A stretch of 64,000 bases of DNA from Bacteroides ovatus (GCF_001314995.1 NZ_CP012938.1:372001-436000), one strand, 5' to 3'. Counted from the first letter of the stretch, positions 19,091 to 28,814 are shown. Translations and numbers: made by a program. Notes: generated from the sequence alone by a model not told the origin.

Positions 19091-19966
19091 TTAGTATCCA
19101 TTTCCATTAATACTAATAGTTTCTGCTCCTTTTTTTCGATCTTCGTCAGTTGATATTATTTCAAAGAAATGAGTGTCCGGGCAACGCATATCTGTGAAAC
19201 GTCCTTCATGAATCGGCACTTTCACTATTCCATCTTTATTTTTTCTAAAATAATAACTTTCATCCCACCGACTATTCAGCACCTTTGTTTTTGTAGCTTG
19301 CGCCGGTTTACCTTCATTCGCAACTTGGTCAATGGCATTCACCCGCTTAAAGGTACCCAATTCGCCCGGAATATAACCTTCACAGTCATAGTCACATTCA
19401 AAACGTTTCCCAGCTCCTTCTATTACAAAATGTACTTTATGGGGTTCTAGTACTTGAAAATACATTGTTACTTTTTCTCCTGGATACCAATAATATTGAT
19501 CTTCCGGTGGGGCTTGTGCATAATTCGGCTCTTGTCCGTTAATATGTTCACTGCGTCTCATAAACGGACGAAAAGCTTTTCTTTCTTTGGATAGCTTACC
19601 ATCTTTCTCTCGAATAACCTCCCAGGCTAATCCAAAATCCGTTTCCTGATCTCCCATATTACCTCCCAAGTATACAGATGGATTATCTAAAAATTGCCCC
19701 GGTTTCTTTGCGTTTTTTCTTGTTTGATCGAATGATAATTGAGGTAAAGTAACAGTTCCTCCAACTCCCAACCAAACATCCTTACTGGAATTCACTTTGC
19801 GATAATAGGCTCCGGGAAAACATTCGATGAACTTTTCAGGTTTCACTTCATTCTTAAAGAACGTTTCTATTGGCTTGGAAGAAGATGTTCTGTATTTATG
19901 AGAGCATGCTGTGCCTCCTATAATGAGACAAGCAAGAAAAAATATATGATTATAATTCTGTTTCAT
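19091..19966 (-). CDS. lipoprotein of unknown function, paralogue 2
   Basis: 291 residues; lipobox around IIGGTAC (Cys about 21). It is clearly homologous to the downstream neighbour (more than half the residues identical by eye) over the whole mature length: FLDNPSVYLGGNMG, AFRPFMRR, YYWYPGEKV, FKRVNAIDQVANEGKPAQ, TDMRCPD and INGNGY. Invariant Arg, Asp and Trp residues within these blocks could form a binding or active site. It lies after the intercistronic hairpin that follows the DUF5018 gene. Tandem duplication followed by divergence is likely. Function is unknown. Confidence 0.7.
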   Translation of the reverse strand: MKQNYNHIFFLACLIIGGTACSHKYRTSSSKPIETFFKNEVKPEKFIECFPGAYYRKVNSSKDVWLGVGGTVTLPQLSFDQTRKNAKKPGQFLDNPSVYLGGNMGDQETDFGLAWEVIREKDGKLSKERKAFRPFMRRSEHINGQEPNYAQAPPEDQYYWYPGEKVTMYFQVLEPHKVHFVIEGAGKRFECDYDCEGYIPGELGTFKRVNAIDQVANEGKPAQATKTKVLNSRWDESYYFRKNKDGIVKVPIHEGRFTDMRCPDTHFFEIISTDEDRKKGAETISINGNGY

Positions 19967-19984
19967 ATTGATAAGAGATTAAAT

Positions 19985-20011
19985 AGGACCATATCAATTA
20001 GGTATGGTCCT
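19985..20011 (-). other. intercistronic RNA hairpin after PUL B DUF5018 gene
   Basis: An 11-bp stem with one G-U pair (19985-19995 with 20001-20011) and a 5-base loop, in the 57-base gap between the DUF5018 gene and the two unknown lipoprotein genes. No T run follows on the - strand. It sits just after the surface-capture genes, as does the hairpin at 2101-2144 in PUL A. A role in mRNA stability or partial termination is likely. Confidence 0.6.
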
Positions 20012-20023
20012 GTTTATTAGTTG

Positions 20024-21817
20024 TTATTTACACGCTATACGATAGAAGTATAAGCCGGAACCGGTGCAGCCAAATACTGCATATAGTTCATTGTTTTTCA
20101 CCATTAAACAAGCAGAAGCTGTGCCATTACCATTAGCCCCCGATGCTTCCATTGTATAATTGAATATTTGATTATATTTACCATCAGTTATATCACAAAT
20201 GCGCATAACACCTTTTTGATCTCCCGAATATGCTGTATATGCTACATACACACGGCCATTAATTGTTGTTACATCTCCACCACTGGTTCTAACTCCAGAA
20301 CTTCTGGAAACTTCTCCCATAGTACTGTTCATCCAAATAAGACCATTAGTTGCACTTGTACTAAAGAATCCCATATATCCGGTCATACCTATAGGCATCG
20401 GAACCACGCTCCAATAGTAACTTGGAGTAGCAACAGGAAACGCATATTTTTGAGGAGTAGGATTCACAACTCCATTTGTAACTTTCCAAACAAAGACATC
20501 TACTGACTGTGCTTTAGTAGCAACTATTGTAGCATCACCATCTAAATCACCAATAATGCCAATACCAGCTAAACGAGGAGTCGCAGATTCACCAAGAGCT
20601 GATTTATCATATGAAATAAATTCTTTAGCTTCTGCTGTTACATTACTCCAACGATATAATACAGGTTTATCTCCAGATAAAGCCAATGAAGTTCCAAGAA
20701 TATTACCTTTGTCATCTGTAGCCATTAGACGTATACCATGTCCTGCAATACTTAACCCTTTTTCATTCAAATTTTCGATTTTATTACCTGTATAGTCAAA
20801 ATATGCTGGGGTTTTCTTAGTTGAAGAATGGTTGCCGGCAATAATATAAGGGTCACTAATTCCTACACTAATTAAGTTGTCGGATCCAAATCCGGCTAAT
20901 TCTGTATAGTCTTTTTTGAATACAGGTTCTGCAGAAATTTGGGGTATACCAATAGTGAACTCTGTTGTTACCCCATTACTTCCTTTGATTGAAACCTTAT
21001 TGTTACCATTCATCAAATTTAATCCTTGTCCAGTGAAAGATTCATCTATTTTATTTCCAAATCCAGTAGTCAGTTCTACGTTTACAGAAGTAAAATCCAT
21101 TAACGCTGGAATATACGGAACTGCTACATTCTTATCATCCGTAAGCACATAATCTGTTTCAACTCCATTGATCGTTATCGTTTTTATAGATGCAGGACCT
21201 ACTTCTTCCGTAGTGATAATAAACTCATAAGTATAGATTGTTTCTTCATCTACACCTTTTATTTTAAAACTTCTCGGATTTGTATAGTCTAGTGTAACAC
21301 CATTCTGAAAGTCCATAATTGTTCCATTAATATATTCCATGGTAACCTTTAGTGTTGTCAAATCAGTTTCTTCCGGAACCTGGACAATCAATGATTCTTC
21401 ACCTGTATGAATGTCACTATTAAGAACAGTCATTCCTTCTATTATGAAAGATACCAATTTAGGAGGAGATTGGATGCGCAATTTTGTTTGTACAGTGGTT
21501 CCATCAAATCCATTCAATGTTAAATCAAGGGGTTTACGAGCATCGTATTCCTGATCATCTATAAAATTAGCAGTACCATTTATAACCAGTAATTGTAATT
21601 TAGCTTTAGATAAATCGACTCCGGCGGGAATCAATACAGTCGTCTCTGCTGCACTGACAGAAGAAGGTGTGTATAATTCATTATTCACTTTGACTCCTAC
21701 TATTTGCACAGATTCATAGGCTCTGTTTTCGTCATCATCTGAACAAGAGCTAAAAGTTACAGTAAAGAGTGTAGTAATACACATCATACTGAATATTAAG
21801 TTTATTAGTTTTTTCAT
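20024..21817 (-). CDS. DUF5018 surface lipoprotein, probable glycan-binding protein (PUL B)
   Basis: 597 residues; lipobox TFSSC (Cys about 25) followed by SDDDEN, an acidic stretch typical of surface-exported Bacteroides lipoproteins. Residues about 35-300 comprise three Ig-like repeats, each ending in a phrase like DYTNPRSFKIKGVDEETIY. From about 310 to the end is a beta-rich region with ADDKGNILGTS-like blades, DLDGDATIVATKAQ and a terminal GCTGSGLYFYRIACK. Architecture matches the 392-2089 product. It lies 23 bases after the long GHL10 gene. It is the likely surface glycan-binding partner of the SusCD pair. No enzymatic residues are recognised. Confidence 0.75.
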   Translation of the reverse strand: MKKLINLIFSMMCITTLFTVTFSSCSDDDENRAYESVQIVGVKVNNELYTPSSVSAAETTVLIPAGVDLSKAKLQLLVINGTANFIDDQEYDARKPLDLTLNGFDGTTVQTKLRIQSPPKLVSFIIEGMTVLNSDIHTGEESLIVQVPEETDLTTLKVTMEYINGTIMDFQNGVTLDYTNPRSFKIKGVDEETIYTYEFIITTEEVGPASIKTITINGVETDYVLTDDKNVAVPYIPALMDFTSVNVELTTGFGNKIDESFTGQGLNLMNGNNKVSIKGSNGVTTEFTIGIPQISAEPVFKKDYTELAGFGSDNLISVGISDPYIIAGNHSSTKKTPAYFDYTGNKIENLNEKGLSIAGHGIRLMATDDKGNILGTSLALSGDKPVLYRWSNVTAEAKEFISYDKSALGESATPRLAGIGIIGDLDGDATIVATKAQSVDVFVWKVTNGVVNPTPQKYAFPVATPSYYWSVVPMPIGMTGYMGFFSTSATNGLIWMNSTMGEVSRSSGVRTSGGDVTTINGRVYVAYTAYSGDQKGVMRICDITDGKYNQIFNYTMEASGANGNGTASACLMVKNNELYAVFGCTGSGLYFYRIACK

Positions 21818-21840
21818 CTTTCACGAGTATTATATGTTCA

Positions 21841-23850
21841 TTATTTTTTCTTAATGGAAAAAGCTATTTTCATTTGTTCGAAAAAAGTATTCCAATCAAC
21901 ATAACAATTATCGAAAATCATCAAACCTGATGAATTCTTTAGTGAAGCCCCAAACACTTTTCCCTGATCGGTAACACTTAAATCAGGCAAACTCATTGAA
22001 CCTAACAATGGAATTTGTCCACATGTAAGGATATTCCCTAGAGTAATGTATCGATTGACTTCTTTAGGCGTTTTATAATAAGTTCCGATCATCAGAAAGT
22101 CTAAATTGTTTAAGTAACTTGTTTTATTGTAATTTTCTCCGTAGATTTCACTATCTGGAAATGATAATCGATCATCATATTTAAATTGATTACTAGCCCA
22201 ATTTACTCCATTTTGATAATATACTTCATACCAGGACCCTACATAAGCTGCCATTTTTAAATCCGGATTCTTTTCAGTTTTATACTTATCTACTAATGAG
22301 CGAATACGTCCGGTAAAGTCACAAATAGTTTGAGAGCGGAAAGTAATCCATTCTTTAAAGAATTGACCTTTTACTAATGTGCCTTCTTTGTCTATTTTGA
22401 AAGCATCAGCAGGAAAGTTCTCTAAAATTTTGCCTTCTTTCTCCAGGTATTCTTCAAATGCGTTTCGAGTCACATGACTAAAGTCAGCATATAAATTATC
22501 ATAACGACAGCGATCTAATACGATACCATCTATATCATAATTTTTTAGAACTTCTTCCACGCGCAACAATTGAAAGTCCTGCACTTCTTTATTAGAAGGA
22601 TTTACAAAAGCTAAAGCTAACAGTTTACCTTTAGCAGCTTCTTTCCCTCTTGTACTTTCTGTGATTTTCAATAGTTTACCTTTGTCTTCGGGGCGTTGCA
22701 CTATTTCCTCCCAGTCTTTATGTTCATGAAGAATGGCATAATCATTTACAGTAATATTTCCTTCTGTGAAGAAATTAAAACTAGTATAGACTTTGAGTCC
22801 AATCTTATGTGCTTCCTGGAGTACAACCTCCAGCAAATCAAATCCATCATCCTTCACTTGTTTATTCGGATTTTTGGTTGCAGTTAGATAAGGAGTTTTT
22901 GAAAGATCGTTTTTGCGGTAAGAAACATATCCTTCTGGTCCTTTTACATCTAACCCAATGGAAGTGAACCCTGCTTTCTTTGCGTTATTAACCATAGTGG
23001 CTACAGCTTCTCTATTAGTTAACACCTTTGCATTAGGAAACTGCTCCACCCACATAACCAATTCACTCTGTTGTTGATTTGGAACTTTGGAGAATATGGC
23101 AACAGACTTACGAGTAATTTCTTTCCCTTCTTTTTTCAATATCCAATTGAAGAAATTAGTACCATCATTCAGAGTTAACTGATTACGAAATAGCCCCTTT
23201 GTTGTAACAGCTACTGGTTTTGTTTCTGTTCGGTTTTCTATAAACAACTGATAATTGGCTTTTTTATCATAATTAGCAATACAACCGCTTAATGTAGTCT
23301 TACTTCCTACAACAGTAAATAAGAAATCATTATCCAATTCTATTTGAGGCGGAATACTCCCTTTGGAAAAAGCAATCACTTTATCCAATGAATGTACTTC
23401 TCCATCAATCCGCAGCTTTACAACATCTCCTACATGGAAGTTCTCGGCAAGAAATTTACGGTAACCATCCTTTAGATAGTCAGTATCATAACCAATTAAT
23501 GTAAACTCTGCCTGTCCCAATGTTATATCCAAAGGAGCGCTAAATGCTGGTTGAGCATTTTTAGAGATTACACCATTCAGGACTTTAATCACTTTCATAT
23601 CTCCATTTATCACTACGGCTGTATATGTGCTTTGAGTCGATTTTATAGCTTTTTTATATTCCGTAGATAATAGGACAATTCCTTTTTCTTGCTTTTCCCA
23701 GGCAGAATTATTGAATAAGTCTATCTGCTTTTCAGGACCGCGTACAGTTAATGTCGGATCCGGACTTGCAGCTTCAATTGTCACTACGGTCTGTGCCGAT
23801 ATAAAAACCGGCACTAACAGTAATGATAATATAATAATTAATCTATTCAT
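21841..23850 (-). CDS. GHL10-like hydrolase with large N-terminal extension
   Basis: 669 residues from ATG 23850; a GTG nine bases upstream is less likely because the signal peptide starts at MNRLIIILSLLLVPVFISAQ. Residues about 20-250 form a beta-rich region of unknown function. Residues about 260-669 are the GHL10 barrel of the LDRxRYD subfamily: FTSIGLDVKGPEGYV, LKVYTSFNFF, YDIDGIVLDRCRYDN (about 445), YVGSWYEVYYQNGVNWAS and GLMIFDNCYVDW. It follows susD by 17 bases. This placement directly behind SusCD suggests it makes the first cut on the captured polymer at the surface or in the periplasm (inference). Confidence 0.78.
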   Translation of the reverse strand: MNRLIIILSLLLVPVFISAQTVVTIEAASPDPTLTVRGPEKQIDLFNNSAWEKQEKGIVLLSTEYKKAIKSTQSTYTAVVINGDMKVIKVLNGVISKNAQPAFSAPLDITLGQAEFTLIGYDTDYLKDGYRKFLAENFHVGDVVKLRIDGEVHSLDKVIAFSKGSIPPQIELDNDFLFTVVGSKTTLSGCIANYDKKANYQLFIENRTETKPVAVTTKGLFRNQLTLNDGTNFFNWILKKEGKEITRKSVAIFSKVPNQQQSELVMWVEQFPNAKVLTNREAVATMVNNAKKAGFTSIGLDVKGPEGYVSYRKNDLSKTPYLTATKNPNKQVKDDGFDLLEVVLQEAHKIGLKVYTSFNFFTEGNITVNDYAILHEHKDWEEIVQRPEDKGKLLKITESTRGKEAAKGKLLALAFVNPSNKEVQDFQLLRVEEVLKNYDIDGIVLDRCRYDNLYADFSHVTRNAFEEYLEKEGKILENFPADAFKIDKEGTLVKGQFFKEWITFRSQTICDFTGRIRSLVDKYKTEKNPDLKMAAYVGSWYEVYYQNGVNWASNQFKYDDRLSFPDSEIYGENYNKTSYLNNLDFLMIGTYYKTPKEVNRYITLGNILTCGQIPLLGSMSLPDLSVTDQGKVFGASLKNSSGLMIFDNCYVDWNTFFEQMKIAFSIKKK

Positions 23851-23867
23851 ACTAAACACATTAGATA

Positions 23868-25754
23868 TTACTCACCATATCCTTTATTTTGTTCTAACCA
23901 AGGACATTTATTTCGCTCTGTTTGTGGAACAGGCCATAAGTAATGCCTATTATTCCAACTACGGCCTTTATCACGAGATCTTAATTTATCACCATATGCT
24001 GCATAACTAGCAATATCATTGATATCTCTGTCCGATCCTGAAGCGCCATAAGAAGGAACCATATCCGGAGTAGCCTGCTCATATCCATCAGGATATTTGC
24101 CTGTAGCCGGATCTACACCTGTCGCTTTCGGATAACCATAAGTGGGTTCAGCATTCTGAATATCACCTGTTCTCCAACGACGCATATCAAATAACATTAA
24201 TGCCTCTTTGGCTAATTCCACTTTACGTTCACGACGTACAATTTGACGCATCTTTAATTGATCATTCTCACGTGTCGGATCAACACTTAAGATACCAGGC
24301 ATACCTACACGAGCTCTGACGCGGTCTATTGCATTTACTGCCGTTGCATCTAATTCATTAAGTTCTATTTTTGCTTCGGCATACGTCAAAAGAATCTCTG
24401 CAAATCGCATAATCAGGATATTATAGCTCGGATTAGCGTTTGCCTCATCATCAAAATGGTTATATTTCTTCCAGGCAAATCCCACACCACTACTTACATA
24501 TCCATATTGAGCAACAGCACCTGCATAATCTAAGTTGGCAACCAACTTTTCATTACCGTCTTTATCCCAAGAAGTAGTTTGAGGATTATAAACTTCCATC
24601 AAGAATTTCATTTTATTATCTCCACCAGTATTACCGATGATAACGTCATGATGAGTGTAAACCGTTTCTTTTAAACGAGGGTCACGACTTTCAAATGGTT
24701 TCTTGGGGTTATATCCGGAACCTGTTTCATCAATACGTTTACCATTTTTCATTTCATAGGTATCTACTAACTGTTGAGTAGGAAAACGCCCACTTTGTCC
24801 AATCATGCGAACTTGTTCGCCTAGAGACATGTATTGGGTAAAAGAATGAATTTGGTTGGAAAACATCATAAATAACATTGTTTCCTTTTTTACGTCTTCT
24901 TTTAGTTGCCCTATCCGGGTAAACAGATCTGCATAATTAGTAGCCAGATCACGTCCACTTTCGTCTATAACTTTTTTAGAAGCTGCTGCTGCAATTTTAA
25001 AGTATTCTGTAGCTTTAGCCTGATCTTTTTCACCATCCATACCAAAACCAAATTTACACCATGAACCGGCATATAAAGCCAATCTGGCTTTCAGTCCTAA
25101 TGCTACCGATTTATCGACGCGTCCATAATTGGCCGCTGTCCAAGGTAAAATATCCGCAGCTTCGTCCAATGTTTTTAATATATCATCTACAACTTCTTTC
25201 CAAGGTGTACGAGAAACTTGCTTTGTTTGTTCCTCTGTGACTGCAGATGTAAAATATGGAATATCACCCCATAAAGAAACTAGTTGAATATAATAATGAG
25301 ATCTCAAAACCTGAATTTCTGCAAGGTAGGTTTTGGCCTTATCACTTAATTCATTATAAAAAGGCTTAGCTCCATCTAACACTGAATTACATCTTGCTAC
25401 AGAAGTGTATAGAATAGACCACGTTTGTTCTACTGTGAAATTCGTACGTAACTCAATATTGCCAACGCCGATAGAACTATTGTCTGCGCGTTCGATACCA
25501 TAAGGAGTATACATATCCCATAATATACAATAAGGTATACTACTAGTATTACTATGGTCCATCAGTAGACGTTGGTAACACCCATTAGCACCTTGTGCTA
25601 TTGCACCATCGTTATTGTAAAAGTTGGATGATAAGTATTCACTCATAGGCTCTTTGTCTAAATAGTCACTACAGCCCGCTATCCCTAATGATAATATCAA
25701 AGCTCCACTTGCCAGAACCTTGTTATTAAATATATATTTGATTGCTTTTTTCAT
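23868..25754 (-). CDS. SusD/RagB-like glycan-binding lipoprotein (PUL B)
   Basis: 628 residues; signal with lipobox SLGIAGC (Cys about 28), then SDYLDKEP, the classical SusD opening. Helical TPR-like content with YIQLVSLWGDIPYF (about 150), AEILLTYAEAKIELNELD (about 465) and RRERKVELAKEALMLFDMRRW (about 520) confirm the family. It pairs with the SusC 13 bases upstream to form the surface uptake complex. The C-terminal YLWPVPQTERNKCP is the usual SusD ending. The ligand is unknown; it should be the polymer attacked by the NAGPA/GHL10/SASA enzymes of this operon. Confidence 0.95.
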   Translation of the reverse strand: MKKAIKYIFNNKVLASGALILSLGIAGCSDYLDKEPMSEYLSSNFYNNDGAIAQGANGCYQRLLMDHSNTSSIPYCILWDMYTPYGIERADNSSIGVGNIELRTNFTVEQTWSILYTSVARCNSVLDGAKPFYNELSDKAKTYLAEIQVLRSHYYIQLVSLWGDIPYFTSAVTEEQTKQVSRTPWKEVVDDILKTLDEAADILPWTAANYGRVDKSVALGLKARLALYAGSWCKFGFGMDGEKDQAKATEYFKIAAAASKKVIDESGRDLATNYADLFTRIGQLKEDVKKETMLFMMFSNQIHSFTQYMSLGEQVRMIGQSGRFPTQQLVDTYEMKNGKRIDETGSGYNPKKPFESRDPRLKETVYTHHDVIIGNTGGDNKMKFLMEVYNPQTTSWDKDGNEKLVANLDYAGAVAQYGYVSSGVGFAWKKYNHFDDEANANPSYNILIMRFAEILLTYAEAKIELNELDATAVNAIDRVRARVGMPGILSVDPTRENDQLKMRQIVRRERKVELAKEALMLFDMRRWRTGDIQNAEPTYGYPKATGVDPATGKYPDGYEQATPDMVPSYGASGSDRDINDIASYAAYGDKLRSRDKGRSWNNRHYLWPVPQTERNKCPWLEQNKGYGE

Positions 25755-25767
25755 AATATCTGATTAT

Positions 25768-28700
25768 TTAAAATTTTAAATCAATACCAAACGTAAATGT
25801 TTGCATAATGGGGTAGAATTCCCCGCCAACAGAGCCGCTATATGCAACCTCCGGGTCATATCCCTTATAGAAATTACTAATAGTAAATAGATTCTGTCCA
25901 CTAGCATACACTCTCAAGCTACCAATATTTAATTTTTTAGTCCATGAATTAGGTAAAGTATAGCCTAAAACAACATTCTTCAAACGACAATAAGAGGCGT
26001 CTCGTACCCATTTATCAGATTTTTGATAGTTAGGGCCCGCATTGGCTTCAGGAACCAAAATCGGGTATGCTGCATCCTGATTGTCCGGAGTCCATGAATC
26101 CATTTGATGTCTGAAAAGATTTGAACCATTGGCAAAAGGTTTAAGACCAACTCCGCTCATGTAATTTACACGTTGTCCTACTCCTTGGAAGAATGCTGTA
26201 AAATCAAAATTTTTCCAACCAGCATTTAATGTTACGCCATATTCAAAGTGCGGGAATGGGTCACCAAGATAAACCATATCCCGAGTATCAATTGTCATAG
26301 GATCGGAATCTTCCCCCTGATAAACTTTAACATACTTAACAAATCCCGGACGGGCATCTCCTAATTTTGGAGAATTATTGACATCATCCCAGTCCTTATA
26401 GTATCCGTCAGTCACATATCCCCAAATACCTTTGTTAGGATAACCCTCTACCATTGTTTTATCTTGAGAATTAAGTCCGTTTAGATTAGTAATTTTGTTG
26501 CGGTTGTCACTTAAAGTAAATGTTACTCCATACGTAAAGTCATTTAATTTATTTTTATGACTGACACTCACTTCCCAACCCTTGTTGGACATATCTCCTG
26601 CATTGGTATACGCGGGACTCATTCCTACATAGTATGGTAATGGGAACTTCATTAACATATCATAAATATTTTTGATGTAATAATCGGCTGTAACGCTTAA
26701 CAAACCATTCCACAAACTGAAATCAATACCAAAGTTTATTTGCTTTGATTTTTCCCAACTGATATTAGAATTAGCCAACGTCGTTTGGGCAACGCCTGAT
26801 ACTAATTCTTTGTCTGCTTCATCACCACCTAAATAGTATCCGTATCCAGTAGCAATGGTTGCAGCATAAGGATAATTACCGATGTTTTGATTTCCCAAAA
26901 GGCCGTAAGAAGCACGTACTTTTAAAAAGTCAAGCACTTTACGGGTAGGTTTCATGAAGTTTTCTTCAGATATGACCCAACCGGCAGATACCGAAGGAAA
27001 AAATCCCCATCGATTATCTCTGGTAAAGCGGGAAGAGCCGTCGTAACGACCATTCACCTCCAGTAAATAGCGCTGTTTATAGTTGTAATTCAAACGAGCA
27101 TACCACGACATCATAGCCCATGAATTTGCCCCACCAGAGGAAGTTGCGGTTGCAGAATCTCCATTACCTAAATAATAACGTCCTAGGTCGAAACCCCTTT
27201 TTCCACCAGAGAAAGAAGTGTTCAGATTATCTTCTGCCTGGAAGCCGACTAATATTTTTCCATAATGGTCAAAGAATTTATTTTCATACGAAGCTTGTGC
27301 ACGATAATAATTTCTAACGGTTTCGCTCCAGCTCTCTGTTAATGAATCATCTGTTGGATATGATCCCATAATTTGGCCTTTTAAAGACGTTGTATATGGG
27401 GTTATTAAAGCTCGTTCTCTACTTGTGGATTGACGACGAGAGTATTGTCCAACAAGCTCCAATCCCTTAATAGGAGTTAGAGTTAATGTACCGTTTACTA
27501 CAGCATCCGTACCTTTACTTATTTTTTCTCCGCTATCATATGCCTGCGCAGTAGGATTCATTCCATTCTTTCCATATCCCCAATTTCCATCCAGCTCTCT
27601 GGCAGCAGAAAGAGTGGGCAACATATATAAAGACTGATTGATAATCTGTTTGGGAGTACTCAAACCCGGATTTACTTTTTTACCTTGTCTTAATGCTGTT
27701 TCAATGCTAAACTTAGCCCATGGAAGTATTTGAGCATCTGCATTTAAACGAAGGTTGGTACGACTATAATTATCATTAGGTATCAAACCATCTTGATATA
27801 GATAAGTACCAGAACCGAAGAAAGTCAGTTTGTCACTACCACCACTAATTGTTACATTATGATTATGCATGATTGAATGACTTTTCATCGTTTCGTCTTT
27901 CCAATTTGTATCATACCTGTTCCAATTATCTGGACGTAATGTTTTTTGTTCTTCTATCTGTTGCAGTTGTTGAGCTCTTTGTGCATCGGATACTGTAATT
28001 TCTGCATTATCCCAAGCATTTAGTTCTGCTTGTAAATACTCCCATGCAGCCACCGGTTCGGGCATGTTAGTCGGGCGCTGAATTGTCAGATAGCCACTAT
28101 ACGTAGTTGTTATTTTTCCTTTTTGTCCTCTTTTAGTTGTAATAAGGATAACACCATTAGATGCCCGGGAACCGTAAATTGATGCAGAAGCTGCATCTTT
28201 CAGAACAGAAATGCTCTCTACTGTATTGGCGTCTACTTGGTCGATACTCATTTCAATTCCATCAACTAAAACCAGCGGATCCGTATTTGAATTAATAGAA
28301 CCGATACCGCGAATTCGAATAGAGCCACCATCACCACCAGGTTCACCGGAAGTTTGCTGAATAGTCACACCGGGCATGGCACCTTGTAAAGCAGTAGATA
28401 AGGATGCTACGCTTCTTTTTGTTATAGTTTCAGAACTAACAGAAGATACGGCTCCGGTTAATGTAGCTTTTTTCTGTTTAGCATATCCCACAACTATTGC
28501 TTCTTCTAGCTGGATAGCATCAGTCTTCATCTTTACATTTAGTACAGAAGTATTTGCGACTAGTTCTTCTGTCCGGTAACCGACATAAGAGAAAACCAAT
28601 TTACTTCCTTTCTTTACTTCAATAGAATACTTTCCATTAATATCTGAAATTGTTCCTTTAGACGTACCTTCAACAAAGATACTTACTCCTGGCAATACAT

Positions 28701-28794
28701 CGGATTCATCAGAGACAACTCCTTTCACAATTAAATTCTGTGCTTGTATACTGACAGAACTTAGCATTAAAATTAAAAACAGAATTTTTCTCAT
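25768..28794 (-). CDS. SusC/RagA-like TonB-dependent outer-membrane transporter (PUL B)
   Basis: 1008 residues from ATG 28794. The frame stays open upstream to 28953, but that part overlaps the epimerase gene; the 28794 start gives a good signal peptide (MRKILFLILMLSSVSIQAQ). Domains: carboxypeptidase-regulatory-like domain (about 22-105), plug with LEEAIVVGYAKQKKATLTGA and SLSTALQGAMPGVTIQ (about 120-240), then the beta-barrel ending TFTFGIDLKF. It imports oligosaccharides using TonB energy. Only 20 bases separate it from the upstream epimerase gene and no promoter fits there, so it seems to depend on readthrough or on a promoter inside that gene. Confidence 0.95.
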   Translation of the reverse strand: MRKILFLILMLSSVSIQAQNLIVKGVVSDESDVLPGVSIFVEGTSKGTISDINGKYSIEVKKGSKLVFSYVGYRTEELVANTSVLNVKMKTDAIQLEEAIVVGYAKQKKATLTGAVSSVSSETITKRSVASLSTALQGAMPGVTIQQTSGEPGGDGGSIRIRGIGSINSNTDPLVLVDGIEMSIDQVDANTVESISVLKDAASASIYGSRASNGVILITTKRGQKGKITTTYSGYLTIQRPTNMPEPVAAWEYLQAELNAWDNAEITVSDAQRAQQLQQIEEQKTLRPDNWNRYDTNWKDETMKSHSIMHNHNVTISGGSDKLTFFGSGTYLYQDGLIPNDNYSRTNLRLNADAQILPWAKFSIETALRQGKKVNPGLSTPKQIINQSLYMLPTLSAARELDGNWGYGKNGMNPTAQAYDSGEKISKGTDAVVNGTLTLTPIKGLELVGQYSRRQSTSRERALITPYTTSLKGQIMGSYPTDDSLTESWSETVRNYYRAQASYENKFFDHYGKILVGFQAEDNLNTSFSGGKRGFDLGRYYLGNGDSATATSSGGANSWAMMSWYARLNYNYKQRYLLEVNGRYDGSSRFTRDNRWGFFPSVSAGWVISEENFMKPTRKVLDFLKVRASYGLLGNQNIGNYPYAATIATGYGYYLGGDEADKELVSGVAQTTLANSNISWEKSKQINFGIDFSLWNGLLSVTADYYIKNIYDMLMKFPLPYYVGMSPAYTNAGDMSNKGWEVSVSHKNKLNDFTYGVTFTLSDNRNKITNLNGLNSQDKTMVEGYPNKGIWGYVTDGYYKDWDDVNNSPKLGDARPGFVKYVKVYQGEDSDPMTIDTRDMVYLGDPFPHFEYGVTLNAGWKNFDFTAFFQGVGQRVNYMSGVGLKPFANGSNLFRHQMDSWTPDNQDAAYPILVPEANAGPNYQKSDKWVRDASYCRLKNVVLGYTLPNSWTKKLNIGSLRVYASGQNLFTISNFYKGYDPEVAYSGSVGGEFYPIMQTFTFGIDLKF

Positions 28795-28814
28795 AATATT
28801 AAATTTAGAACTAA

